Under the pieces are notes generated by a model. That model was not told the origin of the DNA and ran no database searches. It saw only the letters and a list, made by a program, of their open reading frames with translations. Source: Chelydra serpentina (taxonomy: Eukaryota > Chordata > Testudines > Chelydridae). Taken from it: a stretch of 64,000 nt of DNA. The stretch covers positions 10,992,001 through 11,056,000 of the forward strand of contig JBAIAC010000033.1 of NCBI GenBank assembly GCA_037349315.1, given 5' to 3'. This document shows, piece after piece, positions 31,743-43,857 of the stretch. Every line of letters starts with the position of its first letter. Position 1 is the stretch's first letter. The position numbers and the translations under genes are program-made.

Positions 31743-33907
31743 TCTGTCACCTTAGATGCATATGTAACCTTTTGTAACTTTTCATTATTTTATACTTCAC
31801 TCCTGTAGTCCTCGTAATGTTCCATTGTATCTTAACAAGCTTGAGCACTTACCTATGAGAGCGCAAGGCTTTTCCTATGAGATATGTCTGAACAATTTTC
31901 TTTTCAAATGGCAGCAGAGCCTGTCATAAGTGCAAGTGAGGGGATGAGTCAGTTAACTATGGAGTTAATTTGGCTGTGAATTTAGTGGCCTATATATGCC
32001 AGCTGATTACTCTAGGCTATATAGTTAGCCTGTCGGATCTTGTGTACATGTGGTTTATTGTGTACTTCTCATCTGAATGACTTCCCTGGACTTTTTCTCT
32101 GGCATTTGGGATAGCAGATGATGCTAGAAAATGACACTTACTAGGGTGACCAGATAGCAAGTGTGTCAGGATGGGGGTGTGTGTGTGTGTGTGTGGGGGG
32201 GGGAATAGGCGCCTATATATGATAAAGCCTCCAAGTATCGGGACTGTCCCTATAAAATCAGGGCATCTGCTCATCCTGCATGTATCTGTCATGAGGTGGT
32301 AGAAAAATTGTATGGTATTATGTTGTACTGAGAAATATTATGTAATTAAGGCCCCTTAGCTGTATCCTCAACTGGTGTAAATCTGTGCGACTCAGTTTAC
32401 TCATTTACACCAATCGATGGTGGTGGTGTTTTTTTAATACTGCCTAAGGCTCTGGCCCTGTATCCTACTGCATGCTGTTTTGTGCAACATTTGCTTTGGC
32501 ATTTCCTGATATATTTTATTTATTTATTTTTTGCGCCCTTACCCTAGTAATCTGATCATTCCCTTAACCTAGTTGTCTAACAGAACTTCCTAGGGTTTGT
32601 TTTTTCTCAAAAAAGAGAGGAGAGAAAAAAAACAAAGGTAAACGGGAACATCCGTCTCCAGGACTCCAAAGCTCATCTGGCTTGTGATACCTGGCAATAG
32701 CAAGTATTCATTCCACAAGCTGGAAATACTTGCCTACATAGCATTGGAATGCCCTGTCCCACCCTGCGGTCCACTCCAAGGCCCATTGAAGGGAATGGGA
32801 AGAACTACATTGATTTCAATGGTCTTTGCACCAGGGCTGATCCTTACTGCAGGGCATGAGTTAGTCTCTTGCTTACCTTAGAGTCACACAGCAGCCTTCT
32901 TAAACCCCTTCACGCCTTGCAAGGGCCACAGAGATTGAGCCTCTAAGGAGGACAGGTTATAAAATGCACCTGCGCTCCTATGGAGTCTTGCCTCAGCTTC
33001 TGCGCTCTCACTATGCTCTTCACTGCACAGCTAAATCAGCCACAGGTACATGTACACTGTGTATGCACAGTGCGGTTTTGCTGATTCCTCCCTCTGTTCA
33101 ATCCAAATCAGTTTCCTCCAACACTAAAAAGTGTTTCTCATCAATAAAGGCTATTTCCACGGTGAAGGGCAACATTCAGGTGAGGAACCTTTAAATGGTG
33201 GATGGGGGTGGGAGTTCCAAGCACTTCTAAATGGGAAGAATGTACTTTTTTTTCACACTCCTGAGGCTTCAGAGAGGCTGACCTGTTATCCCGCTTTGGA
33301 AAGATTTTCATTTTGGAGGTGGGAAGGCAAAAGTTACAGGAAGTTTTGAATCCCAGAGGAAGGGCTGGTCTTGGACTGTAAATGTTGCTGCAACCATAAC
33401 TATAGCTGCTTCTGCTGTAATAACTTATGTCTTAAATTCAAGAATCTTCCTCTGTGAATTATGATTATTGCATAAATGAAAGGTACTCGATTAATTTGAT
33501 GGAACAGGATACAACCCTTACTACTATATTCTGATGTTCATTCACTTTCCTTTACTGAGACAGTCTCTCTCTGTCCATGCTTTCGGTGTGTTAATGTTAG
33601 GGTCCCCACCTTTGGTGACTCTCAGGATCTTAATGCTGCTGCAAGCCCCTGATTGCCCCCTATATAGCTGGGGCAAACTGCAGCCTCTATGGCAGTGCAA
33701 AAGGGACTATTTCTGCATTCGATACTAACCTGCAACTCTGAGAAAAGAGTTCATGGGAATATCTCTGCAGCTGCCCTAAAATTACAGTTTGGAGCAGAGC
33801 AGAAGCAACCTGAGGCATTCTGTGGCACAGCCACACTTGCTTCTGCAAGTCCAGCATGCTTCTCTTGGAGGTAGCATCGGGGCTTTTGTCACTGAGGAGG
33901 AGTGTCT
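31743..33907. other. Unannotated stretch
   Basis: A (GT)n/G-run lies at 32177-32203. A weak 'cattgatttcaatgg' palindrome remnant occurs at 32784-32850. No exon is recognised. Confidence 0.35.
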
Positions 33908-33915
33908 GATTAGGC

Positions 33916-34238
33916 CAGGGATCTCAAACTCAAATTACCACGAGGGCCACATGAGAATTAGTAAATTGGCCCGAGGGCCGCATCACTGAAACCTTTTCAT
34001 ACAATGATACAAAAGTATAGTCAGAATACTATATTACTCTTCATTTTTTTTCATTTTTATTAAAAGTCAATGTATTAACTTTTTAAAAACTGTAATGCAA
34101 AGAGGGGTTTTAATAAAATATAAACACTCAGTAATGTTTGGAGCTTGGCTGCTAATGGAGTCGGCGTCTATGGTGGGCCGCAGGAAATAACTCCGTGGGC
34201 CGCATGTGGCCTGTGTGCCGCGTATTTGAGACCCCCTG
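33916..34238. mobile_element. Non-autonomous hAT element with perfect 8-bp duplication
   Basis: Ends CAGGGATCTCAAACTCAAA and (other strand) CAGGGGGTCTCAAATACG are flanked by identical GATTAGGC (33908-33915 and 34239-34246). The AT-rich centre is bracketed by gggccgca repeats. No transposase. Confidence 0.95.
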
Positions 34239-34246
34239 GATTAGGC

Positions 34247-35159
34247 CATGCAGGGAAAGGATTGCTAGGAGGGAATCTCTAGCCTGATTTTCCTGCCCAA
34301 ATTTCTTCTCTCCCCAAGCCAGAGAAAGCCAAGATACTCATCTCCTCTGGTAAAGGTGGGAATGCCCCTGTGACTCCTTTTCTGTGACACCTGCACCATG
34401 CACAGGGAATGTCCCCATGACTCCTTTTCTGTGACACCTGCACCATGCTCCTTGTTTGTTTGTATCCATACAGCAATAACCAGGATTGAAGTAAGGAGAT
34501 GCTTAGGGTGCACAGCTTCCCCTCCACTAAAAGCAAAGGGAGACCTCTCCATTTTCCTTTGCTGGTGAGGTAAGGACTGGAGGCAGGAAGAGCTGGGGCC
34601 TGAATCAGGAAGGGCTCAAGTTCTCAGAGGGCAGCAGAAGTCTCCCGGAAAGGAAGCCTCTATCTGCCTTCCCTCGTCTATGGAAAATTCTGTCAACTGC
34701 TGGGTCCCTCTTTCCTCCAGTGGTGAAGGGAAGGAGGCCACTTGCTGCCTGCTTGGAGGGCAGAGGTGGTAGGAAAGGCAGATGAACAACTGACTTTGCA
34801 AAGTCTCCCAGCTAAAATGCAGGAAACTGTATCAGGCTTTTTTCCAGCATTTTCTAGGGAAGTAACCCCCCACCCCCGATTCTCTCAGTTTTTATCTGTT
34901 TTCATACCGATACAGGTGTTCCTTTCTGGGCAAGTCTAAACTGCAACATTTGTAGAAATGGGGGAAGGAGCACAAGGGGATATGTCCTTATGTAGTTCCA
35001 CATACTGGACACCCTTCCCTCCCCCAACACACCATGATTTTGTTTAGCTAGAGGCCTGCCTGGGGATGGGAACTCCTTCTGGATGCATTTCTTCTCTTGT
35101 CCCTAATCTCCTCCTCTTGCATCCTGTCCCACACAATGTCAAGACCTGTGACAACGGCC
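34247..35159. other. Unannotated stretch with a 47-bp tandem duplication
   Basis: Apart from the duplication at 34361-34448, no feature is recognised. Confidence 0.4.
34361..34448. repeat. 47-bp unit tandem duplication
   Basis: Two copies start at 34361 (aatgcccctg) and 34408 (aatgtcccca) and share tgactccttttctgtgacac and the following ctgcaccatgc. The second copy is truncated by a few bases. Confidence 0.9.
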
Positions 35160-35172
35160 ACTAAATTTGGTA

Positions 35173-35283
35173 GAGACCAGGTAGGTGAGCTAATCTCTCT
35201 TATTGGCTGAACCTCTGTTGGTGAGAGAGACAAGCTTTTGAGCCACACAGAACTCTTATTCAGGTCTGGGAAAGGAACTGTAT
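35173..35283 (-). mobile_element. PLE tail, second sequence family, with 13-bp duplication
   Basis: On the minus strand the element reads gaataagagttctgtgtggctcaaaagcttgtctctctcacc, the tail of a second PLE-like family. It is flanked by ACTAAATTTGGTA (35160-35172) and ACTAAACTTGGTA (35284-35296), identical at 12 of 13 positions. Assignment to PLEs rests on the shared plan with the first family: a structured core ending in AAAGCTT plus a similar target duplication. Confidence 0.7.
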
Positions 35284-35296
35284 ACTAAACTTGGTA

Positions 35297-35421
35297 AACA
35301 GAGGCCCCGTGGTGCCAATGGGCAAAGTGTTCACTGTTCTTTAGAAGCAACTCCTTTCTTAGACCTTTCAAACTCACTACACCTAATATTTATCCCTGAT
35401 ATTTATCCATGAAAGGTTGCA
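35297..35421. other. Short spacer
   Basis: Nothing recognised. It contains a doubled gatatttatcc motif. Confidence 0.35.
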
Positions 35422-36415
35422 TGTGAGGGCTCCACTGACAGCTTGTCTCTTGCCAACACATACAATTGTTGCGAGATATGTGTACCGGTAATGTTTAAGG
35501 AATAATGTAACTCTATTGAAAATTAATGCCCTTATGGTCTTGAAGTAAAAGTGATGTCACGAGCAAATTGTATGTTTCTGTGACAGCCCATTGAATTGGG
35601 AGGGTGTTGTCACCCCTCCCCTGCTAGCCAATTATTGTTCAGTCGCTCAATTTCCCACTGTTGCAAAAACACAGAAAAGTCAATGGAAAACCATCAAAGA
35701 TGTGCTATAAACATCAAAACCACTTGGAGGTAAAAAGGAACATTATACTAGACGGGATCATTCTGTCTGTGAATAAAGACAGAAGACTGAATCAGTCTAT
35801 CACCGGGTGAAGAAAGACACTCTGCATCCATTCACTGAGGAGACATCTTGTTGAGTGGTATATTTCATGAAAGATTGTTCCTTGTTCCTGGGAGGCCAGC
35901 CAGCTCTCTGACAGACTGAACTCTGGGGGTGAAAGGGAAACCTACTTTATTAGATAGGAAATAAGTGTAGGTCCTAGTTTACGTTTTGTGATTTTTGTTT
36001 TGTATTGTAACCATCTGTTTCTATTAGTCACTCTTGTTTCTAGTGGAACCTCTATTGGTTCTTAAATAAACATTCTTATGTTTTGTTATGAGTACGCGTA
36101 AGTGCTGTGTGTTCTACAGGGGCAGTGCTTTAAGGTTAAACTGGAGTACATGGCTCCTTTGGGAGCAGAGGATCTTGGATTTTTGTGTTGAGCTGGAGAT
36201 CACAGGGGAATGATTCAAAGGGATTAGGGTGCACCTCTTGTTAACCTGCAAGGCAAAGACAGGACTGGCATAGTCCGGATGACAGTGCTTGAGTGGCTGA
36301 AAAGCTGGCGGTGTTAGGGAGCTGACACCCAGCTATCAAAGGCAAGACTCCCTCTAGCTAGAGACCAGGGGCAATAAGGTGACTCGCAGTCCTGGGTCCC
36401 CCGAGAATCATCACA
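35422..36415 (+). mobile_element. LTR-like element (probable solo LTR)
   Basis: Ends TGTGAGGG and ATCATCACA form a short TGTGA/TCACA inverted pair. A polyadenylation signal AATAAA (36065-36070) lies two thirds of the way in, as expected of an LTR transcribed on the plus strand. I see no matching target duplication at these ends, so the boundaries are provisional. The interior has no coding domain. Confidence 0.4.
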
Positions 36416-38184
36416 GTTCCTCTTCCAATTTTGACTGATATTGGCAATCCAGTGATTAATGCACTTGCTATTGCACTCCCTCTGCCCAGCACTGGGCTTC
36501 AAAGCTGCCAGGCAGAAAAACAAGAGGATTTTTGCTTTGGGGCCCGGTGAATTTAAGGCTGGAAAGACACCCACTTCTACATTGGCTTCTACAGCGGCAG
36601 AATTGTGGCATTCTTGGAGCTTTGGTCAGTATTTATAATCTTGGCATCCTCCAATGTGCCACTGACCTAGATGGATGTATTCCTGGCTCCTGCTGCCAGA
36701 GGTTTGGGAAGTGAAGGGGTCAATGTAGCCGTTTTAAAATGCTTTTCTTAGTGATGACTACTGGTTAATGAAAATTCATGCACTCCCTTCAGCATGCCAG
36801 CTGACATCACCCCCTCATTCTTCTGCATCCATACAGATGCAGGGCTATGGTAGTGTTCTCTCTTACAGGAAAACTTCAGCTAGATACCCTAATATCTTGG
36901 CACCGAATCCTACAATTCTAATTCAGGCAACACTCCCATTGACTGTATTTCGACTAGTGTGAGCTCAAGATCACTCACAAGCATAAGGATTTCAGGATTG
37001 GGTCTATAATAGCTAAATAGTTAACTAAGACTCTATTTAAAAGTTTATGGCAGTGTGAGGTCAGCAATTCTGTGGTCAATTAAAAAAATTATCTCCTAAA
37101 ATAGTCTTAAAAATCCTTTAAAATCCATATGAGCACCTGTTCCAGTACCTCACACAGTGACTGTTGTCTCTCCCATCAATGACTGATGTTCAATTCATGC
37201 TGAATTATTACCTGAGCAGTGTGAGTATCAACCTCCAGGGGAGAGTAAGGTGCTACTTAGCATGAATAGGAGTATTGCAATGTAGCCCTTCCTGAATTGA
37301 AGTTTGCGAAGGACCAGATTCTACTTCCCTGTACTTGTGCTGAGTAGTAGCTACCTTGTTGAGCAGTCCCATTAATTAACTCAGTGGCAGAATCTGGTGC
37401 GTGTGTGTGTAAATATATATATTTACAAAAACCAGTGAGAATTTACTTGAAGATAACTCTGAAACTTTGATTTCCAGTTCTTTCTCATGACAGTGCCCAT
37501 TGTGTCAGTTCTATTTTTTAAAAATTGCCAAGGTGGTGGTCGTATATGTCACTTGTATTTTTATTTAGGCATTGTTTTGTCTATAAGAGAGACAGTTCAT
37601 TTGCTTTTTTTCTTTACATCTTTAATCTGCCTATCTGGTTGGCTAAGAGAAACCAGGTGTCCAGTCCCACTCCAAGTAATTAGAGTAAAATGACACTCCA
37701 TAAGCTGCCCAAAAGTCAGGATATCCTACAGGATGGACTCAATTATTGAATCTGGCAGCAGTGAAAACTGTATCTAATACTTCTCTAGTCCCGTGGAATA
37801 GTGCACTGGATAAATGAACGTGGAACAGTGGGTAAACCTGCTTGCTGTGACCCCGTTGGCTCTGTACATGGAATTTAAACGTTCAGCTAGAGCACCAAGG
37901 GGATTATGATTTAAAAGAAAAAAGGAAATTAACTATTAGGTCGCTAGTACTGTTCAGGTTTGGCAGCCAAAGAAATACTGTGCTTTTTTCTTTCTAGACT
38001 TGGTAGCTGGCGGGGTTCAGGATGAATGTCAGTATTGATCTTGTAGTGATACCTGACCATTAAAATGCAATTTCCGTTACTCCTTAACTTTACTGTTATT
38101 GCTTTTAACTGTTAATCCATGTTGTTCAGCAAAAATTAGATTTTTTAAATTCTTTGCTAGCCTACAGGTTAGGGATCCAATCCA
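36416..38184. other. Unannotated stretch
   Basis: A (GT)n/(AT)n tract lies at 37397-37424. Weak palindromic-repeat remnants occur at 36900-36960 and 37300-37400. Nothing else is recognised. Confidence 0.35.
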
Positions 38185-38246
38185 GTGAGGTGCTGAGCAC
38201 TCTCGTTGGGGTCAGGGGGTTGGGAGCACTCAGCACCATGCAGGGG
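38185..38246. repeat. Palindromic repeat, 'ctgagcacc' family
   Basis: gaggtgctgagcactctc is mirrored by gggagcactcagcacc, the same family as 9925-10023. Confidence 0.6.
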
Positions 38247-38721
38247 AGGTTTAGAATGTTGCAGGCTCAGGCCTTGATTTATTACAGTGGTGCTGACAAC
38301 ACTGCTCTAGTTAATTGTCTCTAACCATCATCATTACAGAGTTTATATCCTGTCTGCTCAGATCTGCTGTTGGCTAATGCTTAGCACAGCAGGGCTCTGC
38401 ATGGGAGCACAGTTTGAGTCTGTTTTTTTTTTAACATAATTTGAAAAAAATCCATTTGGCAGTTTTGAATGATGGGGGTATGAAAAAAATCTTAGAAAGT
38501 TGTTCGATGATCCTTTACTCAGGGTCTGAGATTGATTTAACTTCTTTTGAACATTTACCTGTGACTAATAGTGTAAAACAAAAACATGCTTTCCAAAGAC
38601 TCTTTTCAGAAACGAGGATTTACAATAAATGTTCAGTAGCTTTTGTTTCTCCTAATAGAAATGTCACGAAGCTGGTTTTAGTATGCAAGTTTACTGTGCA
38701 TGTGCAGCACATGTATTGATG
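38247..38721. other. Spacer before composite hAT
   Basis: A 92-codon frame at 38441-38719 has no recognised domain. Confidence 0.35.
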
Positions 38722-39085
38722 CAGTAGATCAGTGGTCCCCAACCTTTTTGTGGCCAAGAGCACATTCATGTTTTCAGAAGAGTGTGGCGGGCGCCAACAA
38801 TTTTTCAATGCTTATTTTGTATTTGTACATTAAATAATATGAAAACCATCATATTTAATATTACATAATATATGAATCCATAAGCTAAAAAAGCTAATTT
38901 TACATGTAAAAGGTATTAATTAAATTATTCGACAATTATTCTTTCACCTTACCATGTGAATGTGCTCTTTTTTTATTTACCTTTTTTTTGGGGGGGGAGT
39001 AGTTCTGGGCAGTGGAGAGGGAAGCCGCAGCCCCCCGCCTGCCAGGGACAGAGAACACCGGCGCCTGCAGCCCTGGAGTTCTCTG

Positions 39086-39298
39086 CAGTAGTGTAGCCAG
39101 GTCTTGAGCACAGGGGGAGCGGCGCTATAAAAAGGTGCCTCTCCCTCCCCCGTACTCACCCTGGGATGCTTTAAAGGACCTGGGGCTCCAGCCGCTGTGG
39201 AGCCCCAGGACCTTTAAAGTGCCGCCGCCGGAGCTCCGGCAGCGGGGCTCCGGCGGCACTTTAAAAGCCCGCATCTCCCCAGCGGCACGAGCAGCTGG
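39086..39298. mobile_element. Truncated hAT (relative of 24780-25144) nested in composite
   Basis: It begins CAGTAGTGTAGCCAGG and continues with the same cagggggagcggcgct and ctttaaag/ctttaaa GC-rich units as the complete element at 24.8 kb. Its other terminus is missing where the next hAT end begins. Confidence 0.7.
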
Positions 39299-39475
39299 CA
39301 GGGCCGGCGCGCCCACTAGGCGACCCTAGGCGGTCGCCTAGGGCGCCAAGATTTGGGGGGTGGCGGGCAGCTGCCCGCTGACTCCCTGCTCATTGGCTGA
39401 GCTGCTGAGCGGAGAGACAAGGGGCGGCTTGCCGTGGCTGCTCCTTGTCTCCCCGCTAAGTTGCTGAGCGGGGAG
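39299..39475. mobile_element. hAT end fragment (relative of 55386-55949)
   Basis: CAGGGCCGGCGCGCCCACTA and the following cctaggcg palindrome match, in inverse orientation, the right end of the complete element at 55.9 kb. Confidence 0.65.
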
Positions 39476-39743
39476 CAGGGCCAGCTCCAGGCACCAGCAA
39501 AACAAGCTGGTGCTTGGGGCGGCACATTTCTAGGGGCGGCACGGGCCATGCTGCCCCTAGAAATGTGCCCCGCCGCCGGCTTTCCCGCGCCGCCGCCGGC
39601 TCAGCTTCTCCCCGAGTGGCGGCGCGCGAAACAGCGCTTCTCCCCCTCCCTCCTAGGCTTAAGAGCTTAAGAGCCTGGGAGGGAGGGGGAGAAGAGCTTA
39701 AGAGCCTGGGAGAGAGGGGGAGAAGAGAACCCTAGTGGGCGCG
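39476..39743. mobile_element. Third nested hAT piece with tandem duplication
   Basis: CAGGGCCAGCTCCAGGCACC is a separate hAT-like terminus, followed by a caccagc/gctggtg hairpin. Near its right end, cttaagagcctgggag...ggggagaagag is duplicated in tandem (39662-39726). The boundary with the outer element is uncertain. Confidence 0.5.
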
Positions 39744-40072
39744 ACAGTCATCTCCCCCTTCCTTCCACGCATGCCCCACTCGCTCCCCGCTGAGCTGCTG
39801 AGCGGAGGGACAAGGAGCAGCCAGCCAGGGCAAGCCGCCCCTTGTTTCTCCGGCAGGCGCGGGGCTGCGGCTTCTCTCCATGCTTCCCCGGCCTGCCGGG
39901 GACAGAGAACTCCGGGGCTGCGGGCGCCGGTGTTCTCTGTCCCCGGCAGGCGCGGGGCTGCGGCTTCTCTCCGCGCTGCCCCGGCCTGCCGTCCCTGGTG
40001 CGGGCGCCCATAAATGCCCCGGCGGGCGCCATGGCGCCCGCGGGCACCGCGTTGGGGACCACTGCAGTAGAT

Positions 40073-41090
40073 CTTTAACAGCTCCCAAAGAGCCATTACA
40101 ATTGAGAGGGTTGTTGATCCACAAACTAAGCTTCCTTACGCAGATAGGTTATGCTGGTTCTGGCAGTGCTTCACATTTCTGCTTTCACATGCCCCTTTCC
40201 TAAACTGCTGTTGCATGGGTTAAAATGGAAGCTCCTGTGTCACTGGTGGTATGACCTGCTTTCCTCTGATTTTTCTTAAATGAATATGCAGTTATCAACA
40301 AACTCCATAAATGAGCTTCAGTAAGCGAGGTGGCAGGAAAAGTACCTCCAAAATTTTCTACACACACATATACATACTGACAGTCCTGCAAGTTTGGGTC
40401 AAACACAAAAAATCAACTTGGACCCCTCACCTCTCCATTTAAGATGCAATAAATCCTGAAACTAAACCAGCATTTCTAAATTATCCACAATGCAGTAGCC
40501 TACACCACTACACATAATGTAGAGCCTTTTGCAGAACTCCATACTCAAGAAAAGCTATTGAAATCCCTGGGAGTTTTGCACAAGTATTGCGTGAGGGGTT
40601 CTGAACAGGGCCCTGATTGTGTGAGGTGAAAAAGAGGTCAGTTGTTGGCAGATAGATGTTGAACTAGTTTGTGCTCAAGGGCAAATTATTACAGAGCACT
40701 GACCCTCACCTGCCATCAGCTGAAGCTGCAGGCAAAATACCCATCTGTATACAAGTGAAAAAGGGGGGATTCACAATTTATTGAATGGGGAACATCTTGA
40801 ATTTGCAAGAAAGGGAATAGCAAAGCTCAGCCCAATGCAAAGCTCTGGCTAAGGCAAGCATGAGACTTTCCACTGTGCTGAACATAAGAAAGGACCATCT
40901 CTCCAGTTTGTAATGCTTCAAGAACAGTCTTGCATCCATTGTGCAATTTTTCTTTTCAGTGGCCCATGGTGTCTCAAGTTGGATACCTACCGTGCTGAGG
41001 CATCCAGTATCAAAGTACATATGTCTGCCATGGATGATGGGCTTTACCTCCCCCTTTAAAAGAAAGGAGGGGCAAATTTGAGATCTTAAA
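40073..41090. other. Spacer with one arm of the 41-kb hairpin
   Basis: ctgacagtcctgcaagtttg and the following ggtcaaacacaaaaaatca at 40378-40416 match the left arm of the hairpin at 41091. The rest is unrecognised. Confidence 0.5.
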
Positions 41091-41192
41091 AAAAATCTGA
41101 CAGTCCTGCAAGTCTGGGTCAAACACACAAATCAGCTTGTATAAAATTGATTTTTGTGTTTTGACCCAGACTTGCAGGACTGTCAGATTTTT
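41091..41192. repeat. Near-perfect hairpin with ~45-bp arms
   Basis: The left arm (41091-41134, starting aaaaatctgacagtcctgca) and right arm (41148-41192, ending tgcaggactgtcagattttt) are complementary with about two differences around a 13-base loop. Little erosion implies recent origin or a fold-back element. Confidence 0.92.
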
Positions 41193-41228
41193 ACACACAT
41201 AGACTAATACTTCATTAAACATGATAAT

Positions 41229-41302
41229 TCTATGGCCTGGGTTATACATGAGGGCAGATTAGATCATTTAATGGTCGCTTCTGGCCTCAAAATCGGTGAC
41301 TA
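41229..41302 (+). mobile_element. CR1/SINE 3'-tail fragment
   Basis: ttctatggcctgggttatac...ggtcgcttctggcctcaaaat matches the CR1 terminus whose complement begins the large CR1 at 43858. Confidence 0.65.
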
Positions 41303-41981
41303 CAGTAATAACCTTATACTAGTCCTCAGTCTCTAAAATACGTTAAAAATTCACATACGAATGCATCCTCCAGAGACACTACATAATATTAACTTCCCTT
41401 TAAGAGAGACATTTTAAAACATAAATAGAGAGTGTCCATTTAAATTGCACTTAAACTCAAGAGATTTGTGATAATAATGCATCTACTCTCAATGGCAAGT
41501 CATCAATTTTGGCAGAGCATGTGGTGAAGTCCCTCTGACTAGCTTGTCATCTGAATTGATCTTAAGTTACCTCTGAACATTTTTGTAATTTCAGCATATG
41601 ATAATACTGGTCTAAACCTGTGTTTTGGATTTATATTCTTTTACAGTCACTAGCACTTAAGTTAGTGAACTAAGCAGCTTTGCCCAGCGATAATGTAAGA
41701 AAGGAGGAGAATCCAGATTTAAGCTACATATTTTATTGAAGGTTGAATAAAATAAGTTAAGACTTTTATTTTTGTTTCTATTCCACACATGAAACTGCTA
41801 AATTTAGTAAGGAGCAGCATTTCATTCTCCAAAGAAACAAATTACCTTTTTGTAATTAGTGAATTGAGTGCTTATAAAAGATATCCTTCTGTGCTAGTAA
41901 TGGGGTAAGGTTCTGATCAAGACTTGTTGAAGTCAATGGACTCTGGATCAGGGCCTAAGAATCTCTCTGTCTTCAACAGTT
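41303..41981. other. Unannotated spacer
   Basis: A half-palindrome (tctgatcaagacttgttgaag...tggatcagggccta) lies at 41905-41959. Otherwise nothing is recognised. Confidence 0.4.
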
Positions 41982-41995
41982 AGAACATAGGCATG

Positions 41996-42192
41996 TATGC
42001 AATATAGTTGTAGCCATGTCAGTTCTAGGATATTAAAAAGACAAGGTGAGTGAGATAATATCTGTTATTGGACCAACTTCTGTTGGTTGGAGAGACAAGC
42101 TGTGTGTGGCTCAAAAGTTTTTCTTCAAGTCCTGTCTCACCAACAGAAGCTGGTCCAATAAAAGAGATTTCCTCACCTGTCTTGTCTCTCCA
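41996..42192. mobile_element. Inverted (tail-to-tail) PLE insertion, second family
   Basis: A minus-oriented tail (gataatatctgttattggacc...gagagacaagc) faces a plus-oriented partner (ctcaccaacagaagctggtcc...cttgtctctcc). It is flanked by AGAACATAGGCATG (41982-41995) and AGAACATAGGGATG (42193-42206), 13 of 14 identical. Such inverted partial copies resemble the pseudo-LTR structures known in PLEs. Confidence 0.8.
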
Positions 42193-42206
42193 AGAACATA
42201 GGGATG

Positions 42207-43857
42207 GCAGTTCTACTATTCAGGACAGTGCTGTTAAACCTGTAGCTTCTGGGCCCCACAAAGCTTGGTGTGATATTTACTGATTATGTTGCAGTGCAAG
42301 ATGATGCTGAAGACGGGCAACCTCATGCTGACTGAAAGATGTGTGGGGATAATAACTTGGGGGGGATCAGAATGTATCCCATTTTTATTGTGTCCATGAC
42401 CGAAGCTCACTTTGGGTGTCCACTGTCTGTTATAGGAAACTTTCATCAGCCTAAATCTCATCACGAGCACATACAGGAGTTCTGGACACATTGCTTATTA
42501 TTTTGCCTCGTCAACTTTCCCTGCCCAAGCAGACATGGGTTCCGATTGAGTGACTGTGCAAGTGAACCCAGGTTGGTTTGAATTGACCATGCTGCTATTT
42601 AGACAATTCTAAGGTCCCAACTCAGATATCCCACCAGGCAAACTCCCTTTGAAGTCAAGGGAAAATTACTTCTAGAGTTAGGGAGAATCTCAGGACTAAA
42701 ACCTGACCTGGAAAGGACAACTGGGGCTTAAAGGGGAGTTCAGGTTTCATGGCCCATTCTTTTCTTAGCTTCTTTATTGAGACTACCAACAAGGGTGCCA
42801 ATGTTTGGTGGTGGTATTGTGATGTGGCTGTCTGTCCACTATTCCGGCTAAGACCATCAACTCATTTTCCTCACGGTCCTGGACAGCAGCCTTCAGACAA
42901 CCTCCTTCCAAAGAGGGAGATTTTAATATTCAGCTTGTAAAACATTTTAGCCTTGATGACTGATCATTTGAGAGTCTCTTAACACAAGGTTATCTACATT
43001 TTTGTGTGTCTGAGCTCCCATAGGATTGTAACACTCAGTGTAGTTTACATTAAAATGATAGGAACACTGAGCGCACAAAGCACAGCAGTGAACCAAAATC
43101 TCGGTGTGTCTAAAATCTTTTCCCAGACTAACAGGATAGGAATAAACAGTGTGAGCCTTCACATCTGATGAGATCACATCTTGGTTGTAAAGGTCAGAAG
43201 GCAGGTATAAGCCAGGGATGAATAGTACCAGGAGGAGATCTTCTGTTTCAAGTCTGCACCAGAATGAGAACTATGCACTGAAAATGTCCTCAGATATCAC
43301 TCCAGGCTTACATTGGTGTAACTGAGAACACAATTTTGCCCTCTGTTTGCAAATGTGCAAATTCTGTGCCTTAAATATATCCCAGGCTGCCTTAAATACC
43401 ATACTGTCTCTTCCTTCTCTTTCTTAGCCAGCAATGAGCATGTTATCTTGTTCTACCATTCTTGTTATTTAGTGCAGCCAGGGAATTTAACCTTTCTTTT
43501 CTCTTCCTGTTTCAACTTGCTCATTTTAACACTGAGGGGCAGAGGTGCATATATAGGTTTCTTGAGGATTAAATAGCCCCTCTGAGTGATAGAAGGTCAG
43601 CAAAGTAGTTCTGACACGTGCGGCTGCTATCTTGATTTCCTAAATATTTTCCTGTTGATTCAGAGGAGAGACATTTTTTGTAAGACTGGTGAGTCAGGCC
43701 TGCTGGACTTTGTATTTCCATGGATAAAGATATTCAGTGTCTATTTTGTCATGTTGGGAGTGTTGGCCTGTGGCTTGTTATGGGGCAGAAGCTACCTATG
43801 TAAATAAAACTCTATGGAGCAGTCTTCTAATAGGTATTCTTGATTGCACTCACATAG
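42207..43857. other. Unannotated stretch
   Basis: Weak palindromic remnants occur near 42600-42690 and 43270-43340. No exon is seen. Confidence 0.35.

Larger units (their letters stand above)
38730..40064. mobile_element. Composite hAT element (1.3 kb) with perfect 8-bp duplication
   Basis: Outer ends CAGTGGTCCCCAACCTTTTT and (other strand) CAGTGGTCCCCAACGCGG are flanked by identical CAGTAGAT (38722-38729 and 40065-40072). The interior switches abruptly from AT-rich (to about 38960) to very GC-rich. It contains ends of at least three other hAT families at 39086, 39299 and 39476, and inverted or direct copies of a 'cggcttctctcc...ggcctgcc' unit (about 39010-39065 and 39845-39990). Long open frames on both strands reflect GC content only. 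Confidence 0.9.

Noticed and set aside
39125..40203. Dense cluster of open frames near 39-40 kb as a gene
   Set aside because: The cluster lies inside a composite hAT bounded by a perfect 8-bp duplication. Composition explains the frames.
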